Notes: generated from the sequence alone by a model not told the origin. DNA of 64,000 nt from Palsa-506 sp963707065 (GCA_963707065.1 CAVPPJ010000049.1:37091-101090); one strand, 5' to 3'; positions 44,256 through 54,137 are shown, counted from the stretch's first letter. Made by a program: numbers and translations.

Positions 44256-44308
44256 GACGTCATTGCGACGGTTGACAGATGTCATAATTGGCGCCATAGT
44301 GACGTCAT
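44256..44308 (+). promoter_or_regulatory. MFS promoter with three phased GAYGTCAT repeats
   Basis: TTGACA (44272-44277) and CATAGT (44295-44300), 17 bases apart, form a strong sigma-70-type promoter. Three direct repeats, GACGTCAT (44256), GATGTCAT (44278) and GACGTCAT (44301), recur every 22-23 bp, about two turns. They place one copy upstream of -35, one in the spacer and one at the start site, where TGACGTCA is also a palindrome. This is a layout for a repressor that coats the promoter. Confidence 0.6.
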
Positions 44309-44338
44309 GATGCCGTCAGAGTATGCCAAGCGGGACGC

Positions 44339-45610
44339 GTGATGGGCGCGCTCCGGGATCCGCGCTTCCGGCGGCTGCTGGCCGGCCAGTCACTGTCCAG
44401 CTTCGGCGACACGGCCCTGTACCTGACGCTCGGGATCTGGGCCAAGTCCCTGACGAACAGCAACGCCGCGGCCGGCGGGGTGTTCCTGGCGCTGGGCATC
44501 CCGGCCCTCTTCGCGCCGCTGGCCGGCCATCTGGCGGACCGGGTACAGCGCCGCAGGCTGCTCATCATCACCAATGCGGCCACCGGCCTGATGGTCCTCT
44601 CGCTGCTCGCCGTGCACAGCCAGGCGCAGCTATGGATCATCTACGTTGTCGCGTTCTGCTATGGGGCCTCGTCCAGCATCCTCAGCAGCGCGGGCGCAGG
44701 GCTGCGCAAGGACATGCTGGCGGGCGATGACCTCGCGGCTGCCAACGCGTCACTCCAGACAGTCAGCCAGGGCCTGCGGATTGTCGCGCCGCTGGTCGGC
44801 GCCGGTCTTTACGTGGCCGTCGGCGGCGCCGCCGTGGCCATCATGGACGCCGTCACCTTCGCCGCCGCGATCGTGGCACTGGCCAGCATCAGCGTGCGGG
44901 AGTCGGCTGCCGAGACCGGCTCACGCGGCTCGTTCAGACGCGATTTCACCGGCGGCTTCCGGCACATCAGGAGTATCCCGCTGCTGTGGCAGATCACCAT
45001 CGTGACCGCCTGCGCGTTCAGCGTGATCGGCCTCAACGAGACCATCGTCTTCGCCGTCATCGGCCAGGGCCTGCACCGGCCGCCATCCTTCTACGGAATT
45101 CTCAACAGCGTCCAGGGCGCCGGATCGATCGCGGGCGGGATCGCGGTGGCGTGGCTGATGCGGCGCATCGGCGCGGCCCGCGTGATCGGCCTCGGGCTGG
45201 CCAGCTTCGCCCTCGCGGCGGTGGCCTACCGGACGCATTCGCTTGCCCTCTGCCTGGCCGGCGCGGTCGGCGACGGCATCGGGCTTATCTGGCTTATCGT
45301 CGGCTTCACCACCGCCGTCCAGGTGCACACCCCGCCGCGGCTGCAGGGCAGGGTCAACGCCGCCTGGACCATGCTGATCATCACGCCGCAGACCATCTCG
45401 ATCGCGGCCGGCGCGGCGCTGATCTCCTTTGTCAGCTACCAGCTGCTGCTGCTCGTGATCACCGTCGTCATCGGGGCCTGCGCGCTGCTGCTGCTGATCC
45501 GGCCCGCGCCCGAGCCGGCCGCCGTCGCGGCCGAGCCGCCGGGCGCCGCCGCGATCCGGTCCCGTAGCGGTGCCGGGCGGGCGGTCACGAGTGCAGCGGC
45601 AGGCCCTTGA
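44339..45610 (+). CDS. MFS transporter (drug-efflux type)
   Basis: Protein of 423 residues with twelve predicted helices. The start MGALRDPRFRRLLAGQSLSSFGDTAL is typical of the DHA3/enterobactin-exporter-like branch. The loop 2-3 motif LADRVQRRRLL corresponds to the MFS A motif. GTG 44339 and ATG 44342 are both possible starts. The 3' end overlaps the convergent DUF2000 gene by 26 bases. Its own promoter shows that it is regulated apart from the ABC operon. Confidence 0.9.
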   Translation: MMGALRDPRFRRLLAGQSLSSFGDTALYLTLGIWAKSLTNSNAAAGGVFLALGIPALFAPLAGHLADRVQRRRLLIITNAATGLMVLSLLAVHSQAQLWIIYVVAFCYGASSSILSSAGAGLRKDMLAGDDLAAANASLQTVSQGLRIVAPLVGAGLYVAVGGAAVAIMDAVTFAAAIVALASISVRESAAETGSRGSFRRDFTGGFRHIRSIPLLWQITIVTACAFSVIGLNETIVFAVIGQGLHRPPSFYGILNSVQGAGSIAGGIAVAWLMRRIGAARVIGLGLASFALAAVAYRTHSLALCLAGAVGDGIGLIWLIVGFTTAVQVHTPPRLQGRVNAAWTMLIITPQTISIAAGAALISFVSYQLLLLVITVVIGACALLLLIRPAPEPAAVAAEPPGAAAIRSRSGAGRAVTSAAAGP

Positions 45611-45995
45611 AGACCTTGTCGATGGCGTTCTTCGGCCCGTAGGCCGCCAGTCCCACCAGCGGCATCCCGTCGGCGGGCACCGCGCGGACGGCCGCCCGGT
45701 TGTCCTCGTCGTGACCGGTCTTGAACATGTCCTCGATGTACACGGCGATGGCCAGCCCGCGAGCCAGCGCCCGGCCGCGGACGAGGCTGAGCGCCGCGCC
45801 ATCGGCTTCGTAGACGAGCACGGGCTGGCGGAACATCGGCAGGTAGGCGTTATCCGAGCCGTCCAGGTACGGCTCACCGATGACCTCGGGGAACTCCCCG
45901 GCCACCGCGCTGGCCAGGAACGCGGTGACGTTGAGCTGCTGCCACCCGGCCAGGTCCCCGCGGACCGCGATGGCAATCTTGGTGTCAAATCGCAT
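45585..45995 (-). CDS. DUF2000-domain protein
   Basis: Protein of 136 residues: MRFDTKIAIAVRGDLAGWQQ, LNVTAFLASAVAGEFPEVIG and PVLVYEADGAALS match DUF2000, a peptidyl-tRNA-hydrolase-like fold of unknown function. It is convergent with the MFS gene and divergent from the AraC-type gene. Confidence 0.88.
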   Translation of the reverse strand: MRFDTKIAIAVRGDLAGWQQLNVTAFLASAVAGEFPEVIGEPYLDGSDNAYLPMFRQPVLVYEADGAALSLVRGRALARGLAIAVYIEDMFKTGHDEDNRAAVRAVPADGMPLVGLAAYGPKNAIDKVFKGLPLHS

Positions 45996-46068
45996 CCCCC
46001 CAGCCTGGCCGGGCCGCCGGCGCCCGGTATTGAACGCTGGTGCGCCCGGTCAGCGCGAGAATGGGACC

Positions 46069-46914
46069 GTGGCAGCTGACTGGTCTACCTACTGGCGCTC
46101 GGCCGATGAGCCGCTGGAGGCAATGCACGCGCACTTCGAGCGGCATGTCTACCACCGGCACAGCCACGAGACCTACTCCTTCGGCGTCACCGAGGACGGG
46201 GCGCAGTCGTTCACTTGCCGGGGGTCGGCGCATACCAGCGCGGCCGGCATGGTGATGGCCTTCAATCCCGACGACCCGCACGACGGCCACGCCTCCGATG
46301 AACTGGGCTTCACCTACCGGATGGTCCACATCGGGCCGGAACTGGTGAGCGACGTTCTTGCCGGCGTCACCGGGCGCCAGGCCGGCCTGCCGCTGTTCAC
46401 CGATCCGGTGGTCAGCGACCCGGTGCTGGCCGGCCACGTGCGCGCCCTGAACCGCGCGCTGCTGGGCGGCGCGCCCGCGCTGCGTCGTGACGAGCTGCTC
46501 ACCGCGACGATTTACTCGATCGCGGCGCGGGCAGCCGCGCAGCCGTGCCGGGCGGACCGATACGCCCCGCGGGCCGCAGCCGCCGCGTCACCTGGCGGCC
46601 GAGCCGTCGCCGGGCGGACCCGCGAGGTGATCCGCGACGGCTACCTCGGCGAGATCACGGCCAGTGACCTGGCCGCCGCCACCGGCCGCAGCCGGTTCGC
46701 CATCCATCGCGCGTTCACGTCCGTATACGGCATCTCGCCGAGTGACTATCAGCGCCAGCTCCGGCTGCGGGCAGCCCGGCGGCTGATCGCCCGGGGCCGG
46801 CCTATCAGCGAGGCCGCGGCCCGCGCCGGTTTCGCCGACCAGAGTCATCTCACCCGCTGGTTCAGCCGCTGTTACGGCATCACGCCCGGCGGGTACCAGC
46901 GCGCCGCGGCATGA
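46069..46914 (+). CDS. AraC-family transcriptional regulator
   Basis: Protein of 281 residues. The N-terminal cupin-like ligand domain is YHRHSHETYSFGVTEDGAQS; the C-terminal double HTH is clear (ITASDLAAATGRSRFAIHRA, then GFADQSHLTRWFSRCYGITP). The GTG start at 46069 is in frame and follows GAGAATGGGA. Its stop overlaps the start of the oxidase gene by four bases, so it probably regulates amino-acid-linked oxidation encoded there. Confidence 0.92.
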   Translation: MAADWSTYWRSADEPLEAMHAHFERHVYHRHSHETYSFGVTEDGAQSFTCRGSAHTSAAGMVMAFNPDDPHDGHASDELGFTYRMVHIGPELVSDVLAGVTGRQAGLPLFTDPVVSDPVLAGHVRALNRALLGGAPALRRDELLTATIYSIAARAAAQPCRADRYAPRAAAAASPGGRAVAGRTREVIRDGYLGEITASDLAAATGRSRFAIHRAFTSVYGISPSDYQRQLRLRAARRLIARGRPISEAAARAGFADQSHLTRWFSRCYGITPGGYQRAAA

Positions 46915-47969
46915 CCGGGCAGGCGCGTTACGGTCGGATGATGACCAGCAGCGAGCCGGACGTCCTGGTGATCGGCGCCGGCGTGTCCGGCCTGACGACC
47001 GCGATCTGCCTGGCCGAGGCGGGCGCCCGGGTGACGGTCAGCGCCGCGGCGCCGCCGTCGCGGACCACGTCAGCCGTGGCCGGTGCGATCTGGGGCCCGC
47101 ATCTGGTCGGGCACGACGACCGGGTCGCCCGCTGGGGCGCCAGCACGCTCGCCCGCCTGCTCGGCCTGGCCGCCGAGCCCGCCGCCGGGGTGCGCACGGT
47201 CAGCGGCCTGCAGGCATCCCGCGCGCAGGCCAGCCCGCCGGACTGGGCGGCCGCGCTGGACGGCTTCCGGCTGGCCACCGGCGGCGAGCTGCCGCCCGGC
47301 TTCGCGGCCGGCTGGCGGTTCGCGGCGCCCGTCGCGGCGATGCCGGTCTACCTGCGCTACCTGCTGGCCAGGCTCCGCGACGCCGGCGGCGAACTCGGGA
47401 CTACGGACCGCACGTTCGGCTCGCTGGCCGAGGCGGTCGCGAGCACCGGCGCCGGGGTGATCGTGAACTGCGCCGGGATCGGCGCCCGCGTGCTCGTTCC
47501 CGATCTTGAAATGATGCCGGTGCGCGGGCAGGTGGTGGTGGCAGCCAATCCCGGTATCACGGAGTTCTTCATCGGGCTCGGGGATGAATCAGCCGAGCTG
47601 ATTTACCTGTTTCCGCACGGCGACACCATCCTGCTCGGCGGGACGGAGGACCGCGGCAACTGGAGCACCGAACCCGACCCGGCCGTCGCCGAGCGCATCC
47701 TGGCCGCCGCCGCGGCGATCGAGCCCGGCCTGCGCGGCGCCCGGGTCGTGGCGCACCGGGTCGGCCTCCGGCCGGTCCGGCCAGCCGTCCGGCTGGACGC
47801 CGAGGACCACGCCGGCGGCCGCCGGATCGTGCACAACTACGGGCACGGCGGAGCTGGCGTCTCGCTGTCGTGGGGCTGCGCCGAAGACGCTGCCAGCCTC
47901 GCCATGGCCGCCCTCGGCGGCGGCCAGCCAGCCGAGGGCGGCCGGCCGGGCCGGCCCGGGAACTGCTAG
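46911..47969 (+). CDS. D-amino acid oxidase-family FAD oxidoreductase
   Basis: Protein of 352 residues. The FAD-binding start is DVLVIGAGVSGLTTAICLAE. The C-terminal substrate and FAD segments are VGLRPVRPAVRLD and HNYGHGGAGVSLSWGCA, matching DAAO/DASPO closely, with the Arg that binds the substrate carboxylate. It oxidises a D-amino acid to an imino acid with release of hydrogen peroxide. The start may be at 46911 or at ATG 46938/46941. It is coupled to the AraC gene and convergent, with a four-base overlap, with the MDMPI gene. Confidence 0.92.
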   Translation: MTGQARYGRMMTSSEPDVLVIGAGVSGLTTAICLAEAGARVTVSAAAPPSRTTSAVAGAIWGPHLVGHDDRVARWGASTLARLLGLAAEPAAGVRTVSGLQASRAQASPPDWAAALDGFRLATGGELPPGFAAGWRFAAPVAAMPVYLRYLLARLRDAGGELGTTDRTFGSLAEAVASTGAGVIVNCAGIGARVLVPDLEMMPVRGQVVVAANPGITEFFIGLGDESAELIYLFPHGDTILLGGTEDRGNWSTEPDPAVAERILAAAAAIEPGLRGARVVAHRVGLRPVRPAVRLDAEDHAGGRRIVHNYGHGGAGVSLSWGCAEDAASLAMAALGGGQPAEGGRPGRPGNC

Positions 47970-48757
47970 AAGCCCGGGAACACCGCGCGGAGCCGGTCAA
48001 GGTCGGCCGGGTCAGCCTCGACATCAGCCGGGGTGTGCGCCGCGTCGAGCCGCCCGTACGCCAGCCGCAGCAGCGCCTCGGCCGGCATGCTGACCTCATT
48101 CAGGCCCTCGGCGGCCGCCGCATCGTCGCGCAGGTCCGTCATGGTCACCGCGTCGGCGGCCGCCAGCAGGTAGTCGCGGTCCGGGCCGGTGGTGCGGATA
48201 CGCAGCCGGAGCGGGTCTTCCTGCGGCTTGCCGAGGCGCGGCGCGAGGAACTGCGGCACGTTGTCGATCAGCAGCGTGACCGCATCGGCCGACACCACGG
48301 CGCCCGGATCGGCGCTGACCGCGATATCCCAGGTGTGCAGCGCGTGCTCGCCGAGCCGCAGCCTGACCATGCCGACGGCGTCGAGGTCCATGCCGAAGAA
48401 CGGGAGCTTGACGCTGGCCAGTTCCTCGTCGGTCAGCTGCTCAAGCCGCTGCACCTGCTTCTCGTCGGCGGCCAGCCCGTCAGCGACCTGCGCATCCGGG
48501 GTCTTGGCATTCCAGGCATCCCAGATCGGCGGAAAGGCGTCCCGGTCGACGGGCTCGCCCTCGCCCAGCGCGCCGGGCAGCATCAGCAGGCTGATCTCCG
48601 CGCCGCTGCCGAGATGCGACATGACCTGCGCGACCGTCCAGTCGCTGCAGTAAGAGGGCCCGCGGAACTGATCGGCGTCGAGCGGCTTGACGAGGGACGC
48701 GAGCCGCTCGTGCGAGTTACGCAGGGTAGCGATCCACTGCCGGGGGTCAGAGCTCAT
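47966..48757 (-). CDS. MDMPI-fold (mycothiol-dependent) protein
   Basis: Protein of 263 residues. The N-terminal domain has YCSDWTVAQVMSHLGSGAEI and GEHALHTWDIAVSADPGA, giving the His/Glu/His metal pattern of the family. The C-terminal half is SCP2-like. It is a second family member in this window, related only in pattern to the one at 29741-30559. Possible roles are thiol-dependent isomerisation or detoxification. Confidence 0.88.
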   Translation of the reverse strand: MSSDPRQWIATLRNSHERLASLVKPLDADQFRGPSYCSDWTVAQVMSHLGSGAEISLLMLPGALGEGEPVDRDAFPPIWDAWNAKTPDAQVADGLAADEKQVQRLEQLTDEELASVKLPFFGMDLDAVGMVRLRLGEHALHTWDIAVSADPGAVVSADAVTLLIDNVPQFLAPRLGKPQEDPLRLRIRTTGPDRDYLLAAADAVTMTDLRDDAAAAEGLNEVSMPAEALLRLAYGRLDAAHTPADVEADPADLDRLRAVFPGF

Positions 48758-48895
48758 GAATTTCTCCGTTCAGAAACGAAACCGGCCGCCGCCGCGCGAC
48801 CGCCACGACACAGGCTGCCATGCCCGGCGCGTCCTGCGAGCGCCGGGTCCGCCGCCCGTGGTGCCGGCCGGCGCGCGCCCGTTAGGGTGAGCGGA

Positions 48896-49834
48896 ATGAA
48901 GATCGGTTTCGGCGCCCCCGTGTCGGGCGCATGGGCTACCCCGGAGAACCTGGCCAGCTTCGCCGCCCGCGCCGAGCAGGCTGGCTACGCGTCGCTCTGG
49001 TCGTTCCAGCGCCTGATCATCCCCGAGGGCTCAAGCATTGAGCCCGTCTACCACAGCGTGCTCGACCCGTATGCCGCGCTGGCCTACGCGGCCGCCTGCA
49101 CGAGCAGGATCAGGCTCGGTACCGCGGTGGTCAACCTGCCGTTCGTCTCCCCCGCCTATCTCGCCAAGCAGGCGGCATCGCTCGACGTGCTGTCGGCCGG
49201 GCGGCATGACGTGGGCCTCGGCATCGGCTGGATGCCCGAGGAGTTCGCCGCGACCGGCGCGAGCATGGCCCGCCGCGGCCCGCGGACCGCGGAGTACGTC
49301 GCGGTCCTGCGCCATCTGTGGACCCAGGACACCAGCGAGTTCAGCGGCGAGTTCTACTCCGTGCCGCCGGGCCGGATGGCACCGAAGCCGGTGCAGCCGG
49401 GCGGCCCGCCGGTGCTGCTCGGCGGGATGGCCCGGCCGGCGCTGGAGCGGATCGGCCGGATCGCGGACGGCTGGCTCACCTCCAGCCGGACCGACCTGTC
49501 CAAGATCGGCGGGGGCATCAGCGTGGTCCGGGACGCCGCCGCCGCGGCCGGCCGCGACCCGGCCGCGCTCCGGGTCATCTGCCGCGGGGTGGTCCGGGCA
49601 GGCGCGGAGGTGCAGGCCGCCGATGGCAACGGCCGGCTGCTGCTGTCCGGCAGTTTCGACCAGATCCGCGAGGACACTGCGTGGCTTTCCGAACGCGGCG
49701 TCACCGAGATTTTCTATGACCTCAACTGGGATCCCCAGGTGGGCGCGCCGGACATTGCCCCGGCGGCGGCGGCCGCCCGGGCCAGCGAGCTCCTGGACGC
49801 GCTGGCGCCCGGCAGCCCCGCGGCAGGCGCGTGA
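48896..49834 (+). CDS. LLM-class F420-dependent oxidoreductase
   Basis: Luciferase-like TIM-barrel protein of 312 residues: MKIGFGAPVSGAWATPENLA, TSRIRLGTAVVNLPFVSPAY, and LSAGRHDVGLGIGWMPEEF are typical of the F420-dependent TIGR03619-like group. The ATG at 48896 follows AGGGTGAGCGGA. An open frame running far upstream is antisense to the MDMPI gene and not coding. It is coupled (TGATG) to the Gfo/Idh gene. Confidence 0.92.
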   Translation: MKIGFGAPVSGAWATPENLASFAARAEQAGYASLWSFQRLIIPEGSSIEPVYHSVLDPYAALAYAAACTSRIRLGTAVVNLPFVSPAYLAKQAASLDVLSAGRHDVGLGIGWMPEEFAATGASMARRGPRTAEYVAVLRHLWTQDTSEFSGEFYSVPPGRMAPKPVQPGGPPVLLGGMARPALERIGRIADGWLTSSRTDLSKIGGGISVVRDAAAAAGRDPAALRVICRGVVRAGAEVQAADGNGRLLLSGSFDQIREDTAWLSERGVTEIFYDLNWDPQVGAPDIAPAAAAARASELLDALAPGSPAAGA

Positions 49835-50885
49835 TGGCAGGCCCGGGCGGCACGCCGGAAGGCGGCACGCGGCTCCGCTGCGGATCGGCACGCTCAGCAC
49901 CGCGCGGATCACGGCCGGGGCCCTGATCGAGCCGGCCCGGCAGCTGCCGGAGACGGTGGTGACCGCCGTCGCCGCGCGGGATCGCCGCGACGCCGAGGCC
50001 TACGCCGCCGAGCATGCCATCCCGGGCGTGCATGACTCGTACGCGGCGCTGCTCGCCGATCCGGGCATCGACGCCGTCTACAACCCGCTGCCGAATTCGC
50101 TGCACGCGGAGTGGACGCTGCGGGCGATCGAGGCGGGCAAGCACGTGCTCTGCGAGAAGCCGTTCACCTCGAACGCCGCCGAGGCCGAGCAGGTCGCCGC
50201 CGCCGCGCGGGCGTCCGGGCTGGTGGTGATGGAGGCAATGCACTACCGCTACCACCCGCTCATCTCGATGATCGGCGACCGGCTCCGGCAGATCGGCGGC
50301 AGGTCCGGTGAGCGGATCAGGCACCTGCAGTGCGACGTGTCGTTCCCGCTGGATGGCCTGGGTGACATCCGGTACGTCTACGGCCTGGGCGGCGGCGCCA
50401 CCATGGACGCCGGCTGCTACGCCGTCGACCTGCTCCGGCTGCTCGGGCCGGGCGAGCCCGAGGTCGTCAGCGCGCTGGCCACCGAGCAGGTACCGGACGT
50501 GGACCGCGCGATGAGCGCCTACCTGAGGTACCCGGGCGGTGCCACCGCCTGGCTGGACCTGTCGTTCACCCAGGGCGGGAAGTTCCGGGCCGACGTGCAT
50601 GTCGCCGCCGAGCACGGGCAGCTCCGGGTGCAGAACTTCATCCACCCGCATAACCGCTACCGGCTGACGGTCCGCCACGGCGGGCACAACGATGTCGCCA
50701 GCTCTGCCGCTGACGCCCCCGAGGGGACGACGTACCTGCACCAGCTGCGGGCGTTCGCCGCGGCAGTGCAGCGCGGTGCGACGTTCACGAGCACGCCCGA
50801 GCATGCCGTTGTCACCATGCGCCTGATCGACGACATCTACCGCGCCGCCGGGCTGCCGCCGCGCGGCACGGCGCAAGCTGGCTAA
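49834..50885 (+). CDS. Gfo/Idh/MocA-family dehydrogenase (frameshifted near start)
   Basis: The body reads LRIGTLSTARITAGALIEPA (NAD-binding start), then GKHVLCEKPFTSNAAEAEQV (EKP catalytic motif), AMHYRYHP and GGGATMDAGCYAVDLLR. No start codon exists in this frame near the N-terminus. The ATG at 49834, which shares a base with the LLM stop, opens in another frame (MAGPGGTPEGGTRLR). One missing C near 49877 (CGCTGCGG for CGCCTGCGG) would join them. The likely reaction is NAD(P)-dependent oxidation of a sugar or similar polyol. Confidence 0.87.
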
Positions 50886-50893
50886 GGACGGGC

Positions 50894-53800
50894 TCAGTTA
50901 CTGCGGGCGGCGGGCAGCCCGACGCCGTTGCGGTGCGCGATCGCGGCCGCCTCTGTCCGGCTGGCGGCACCGAGCTTGCCCAGGATGTTCGAGACATGCA
51001 CGCTCGCCGTCTTCGGGGCGATGAACAGCTCCGCGGCGATCTCCCTGTTGCTGCGGCCCGTCGCCAGCAAGCGGAGCACTTCCCGTTCCCGGGCGGTCAG
51101 CCCGGCCAGCGGACTGGCCAGCGGCCCGCTCGCTGAACCCGGCGAGGTCCCGCCCGCCGATCCGGGGCCAGGCCCGCCGTCGTGGCCGGCACCGGGCACG
51201 CGGGTCCGCAGCCGGGCCCGGCGGGCAAGATCGTTGAGCGCCGCGCGCAGCGGCACCGCGCCGAGCCGGTCGGCGGTCTCGAAAGCCAGCCGCCATTCGT
51301 CCTGCGCCTCATCCCGGCGGCCCGCTTCCGCGAGCGCCTCGGCCAGCCGCCACCGGGACCTGGCGCTCTCGTACACGAACCCCGGGCCGAACGCCTCCAC
51401 CACCGCCAGCCAGGCATCGGGATCGTTGCGGCCCTGGGCCCGGCACCATTCGGCCTCGGCGCGGGCCAGCCAGGCCCGGCCGTCGACGCCCAGCACGAAC
51501 TTTGGCCGCAGCGGGTACGCCGCTCCCCCGCGGGCAATCTCGATCAGCTCGCGGGCGGCATTCACTATCGCCGCGGCGGCTGCCTCGTCGCCGGCCGCCC
51601 TGGCCTGGGTCGCCAGGTCGGCCTGCGCGCTCAGGCCCACCGCGGCCGGCCGGATGACCGGCGGCCCGTAGCCCTTCAGGTACTCCGCCTCCGCGCGGAG
51701 GGTGGCCGCGACCTCAGCTACCGCGGTATCCGTGGCGCCCTGCCAGAGCGCGTGCTCGGCCAGCAGCCCGCGGGCGATATAGGCGCCGAACCCGTCCGCG
51801 GCCCAGAACGGCTTCAGCCAGCTGAGCCGCTCGTCGACCTTCGGGCTGCCCCGGGCGACATCGATGAACAGCGCCATCGCCGACAGCCGGGCCTCGGCGA
51901 CGCTGGTGACGCGCACCACGAACCCGTCGGCGACCTGCTGCGCGTGGTCCCAGTCGCCGTCGGCGTAGTGCGCCAGGTAATGCGTGTACTGCAGGTCCAG
52001 GCCGTAGGGCGCCATGCCGAGGCCGGCCTCCTCGGCCAGCCGCAGGCCCTCATGCGCCGTCTTGCTCGAATCCGCAAGATCCCCGCGCTCCAGGTGCGTG
52101 CGGGCAAGCTGGAACGCGGCCCGCAGCTGAACCCCGAGTACCCCGGCATCCAGGGCCTGCCGGTTCGCCATCGTGAAGAGGCTGACCGCCTCCTTGGTCC
52201 GGCCGGCCCGTTCCTCGAGCAGCCCGAGCGTTACCAGCGCATCAGCCTCCACCCAGGGCGCCGCGGCCGCGCGGGCGGCTGCCCGCGCCTGCTCCGCCTT
52301 GGCGACCGCGGTGGCATCGTCCTGGGTGTACATCAGGGTCTGCGCATGGGTGGCCAGCGCGCGGGCCCGCTCCCAGCGCGGCGGGTCCTCGGGCAGCACG
52401 TCGACCGCCGCCTCGGCGGCCTCCGCGGCGGCGGCGACCTCGTCGTGCTCAAGCAGGAAGTAGGCGAGCCGCTCGCCGACCCGGTTGACCAGCACGGGAT
52501 CGGCCGCGGCGTCCAGGTAGTCGCGGAGCCTCCGCAACTCGTGCACGGCGCGCGCGACGTCGCCGCTGGCCGCGGTGTTCTCCGCGGAGTCGTAGGCCAG
52601 CCACCCGCGGTCCACGCCGGCCAGCTTCTCCGGCTCGTTCACCCGGTCCCAGAGGGCCAGCGCCTGATCGAAATGCCGGTGCGCCTCCGCCGGGGCGGCC
52701 AGCCGCTCGGCCTCCCTGCCCGCTCGCACGGACGCGGTGAACGCACCGGGAATGTCGTGACTGGCCAGGTAATGATGAGCCAGCTCGGCCGCGGAGCCGG
52801 GCACGGCGGCCAGCCGGGCCTCGTCGGCGAGCAGCCCGGCGAGCCGCGCGTGCAGCCGGGTCCGCTCGCCGGGCAGCAGGTCGGCGTAGACGGACTCCCG
52901 GATCAGCGCGTGCCGGAACGCGTAACCTTCGTCGCCGTCGGGCACCAGGAGCTGGTTCGCGACCGACTCCCTGAGCCCTTCCTCGTACTCCGGCGCGGCC
53001 AGGCCGGACGCCTGCCGGATGATCTCCTCGTCCATCCGCCGCCCGGCCACCGCGGCGGACCGCAGCACCTGCTGGGCGTGCGGCGAGAGCCGCTCGACCC
53101 GGGCAAGCAGCAGCTCGGCGAGCCCGGCGGGCAGCTCGCAGCCGTCGTCCGACGAGGCGAGCAGTTCCTCCGCGTAGTAGGGATTACCCTCGGCGCGCCT
53201 GATGATGGCCTCGACCGCCACCGCGTCCAGCCGCCGCCCGGCCAGCGCCGTCAGGTACTCGGCCATCGCCCGATCGGCCAGCGGGCCGAGCTCGATCGCC
53301 GTCACGCTGGGCAGCCGGAGCAGCTCGCCGACCACGCCGCGCAGCGGATGGCTCCGGTGCAGGTCATCTGTCCGGTAGGTGGCGATCACGGCGACCCGCT
53401 CGCGGTGCAGCACCCGGCTCAGGAAGGTGAGCAGGTCGCGGGTGGAGCGATCAGCCCAGTGCATGTCCTCGATGATCAGCAGCACCGGGCGGTCGGCGGC
53501 GATCTCCGCGAGCATGCCGAGCACCGCGCCGAAGAGCTGCTGCTGCGCCATGCCCGGCACGTCGCCGCCGGGCTGCCCGGAGCTGACCCGGTCGGGCAGC
53601 AGCCGGTTCAGCACCGGGCGGGTGGCCAGCGCGTCGAGCAGCGAGCCGTCCGCCGACGGCCCGGTTGTCGCGTCCCGCAGGGCATCCGCGAGCGGCAGGT
53701 AAGGGACGCTGTCCCCCAGCTCGGCGCAGCGGCCGGACAGCACGGTGAAGTTCCGGTGGCGGGCCCGGGCAGCCAGCTCGGCGATCAGGCGGGTCTTGCC

Positions 53801-53926
53801 GATGCCAGCATCGCCACTGACCAGCGCCACCACCGGCTCGCCGGAGGCAGCCTGATCGAGCAGGGCGACGAGCCTGCCGAGCTCGTTCTCCCTGCCGATC
53901 AGTTGCCCTCCGGATACCTGCAGCAC
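50894..53926 (-). CDS. LuxR-family regulator with N-terminal AAA ATPase (LAL type)
   Basis: Large regulator of about 1010 residues. Walker A is VSGDAGIGKTRLIAELA near residue 36; Walker B is PVLLIIEDMHWADRST near 150. The middle 500 residues are TPR-like helices. The C-terminal LuxR HTH is LTAREREVLRLLATG, then SNREIAAELFIAPKTASVHV and a final helix. The GTG at 53926 begins exactly where the conserved GGQLIGRENELGRLV region starts. Such regulators activate antibiotic or sugar-utilisation genes in actinobacteria. Convergent with the Gfo/Idh gene. Confidence 0.93.
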   Translation of the reverse strand: MLQVSGGQLIGRENELGRLVALLDQAASGEPVVALVSGDAGIGKTRLIAELAARARHRNFTVLSGRCAELGDSVPYLPLADALRDATTGPSADGSLLDALATRPVLNRLLPDRVSSGQPGGDVPGMAQQQLFGAVLGMLAEIAADRPVLLIIEDMHWADRSTRDLLTFLSRVLHRERVAVIATYRTDDLHRSHPLRGVVGELLRLPSVTAIELGPLADRAMAEYLTALAGRRLDAVAVEAIIRRAEGNPYYAEELLASSDDGCELPAGLAELLLARVERLSPHAQQVLRSAAVAGRRMDEEIIRQASGLAAPEYEEGLRESVANQLLVPDGDEGYAFRHALIRESVYADLLPGERTRLHARLAGLLADEARLAAVPGSAAELAHHYLASHDIPGAFTASVRAGREAERLAAPAEAHRHFDQALALWDRVNEPEKLAGVDRGWLAYDSAENTAASGDVARAVHELRRLRDYLDAAADPVLVNRVGERLAYFLLEHDEVAAAAEAAEAAVDVLPEDPPRWERARALATHAQTLMYTQDDATAVAKAEQARAAARAAAAPWVEADALVTLGLLEERAGRTKEAVSLFTMANRQALDAGVLGVQLRAAFQLARTHLERGDLADSSKTAHEGLRLAEEAGLGMAPYGLDLQYTHYLAHYADGDWDHAQQVADGFVVRVTSVAEARLSAMALFIDVARGSPKVDERLSWLKPFWAADGFGAYIARGLLAEHALWQGATDTAVAEVAATLRAEAEYLKGYGPPVIRPAAVGLSAQADLATQARAAGDEAAAAAIVNAARELIEIARGGAAYPLRPKFVLGVDGRAWLARAEAEWCRAQGRNDPDAWLAVVEAFGPGFVYESARSRWRLAEALAEAGRRDEAQDEWRLAFETADRLGAVPLRAALNDLARRARLRTRVPGAGHDGGPGPGSAGGTSPGSASGPLASPLAGLTAREREVLRLLATGRSNREIAAELFIAPKTASVHVSNILGKLGAASRTEAAAIAHRNGVGLPAARSN

Positions 53927-54070
53927 AGCACAAGTATCCCAGCTAGCTCTGACATACCAAGGCGGCGCCGGGATTAGCGGTTCGGCTCGCGCCGGTAATC
54001 GCCGGTAACATCCGAACCGCTGACTTGATCTTGAGGCTGCCGTTGCTGATGTGACGCGCGGGGCAGTACT

Positions 54071-54137
54071 CGGGCGCCTGGCATCTGCCGTACCCGGGCG
54101 CCTGGCATCTGCCATGCCCCGGCGTCTTGCATCTGCG
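54071..54137. repeat. 24-bp tandem repeats upstream of the methyltransferase gene
   Basis: Two near-identical 24-bp units (54071, 54095) sharing CGGGCGCCTGGCATCTGCC and a degenerate third (54119). They lie in the 268-base spacer between the divergent LuxR and methyltransferase genes, in which no other feature stands out. Confidence 0.8.

Noticed and set aside
47870..48895. Long N-terminal extension of the LLM oxidoreductase
   Set aside because: The extension is antisense to the MDMPI-family gene; the family start MKIGFGAPV and a ribosome site are at 48896.
51182..53977. Long open frame (about 930 codons) on the plus strand
   Set aside because: It is fully antisense to the AAA-LuxR gene, is rich in Arg/Gly/Pro with no family pattern, and is explained by GC bias at third positions.
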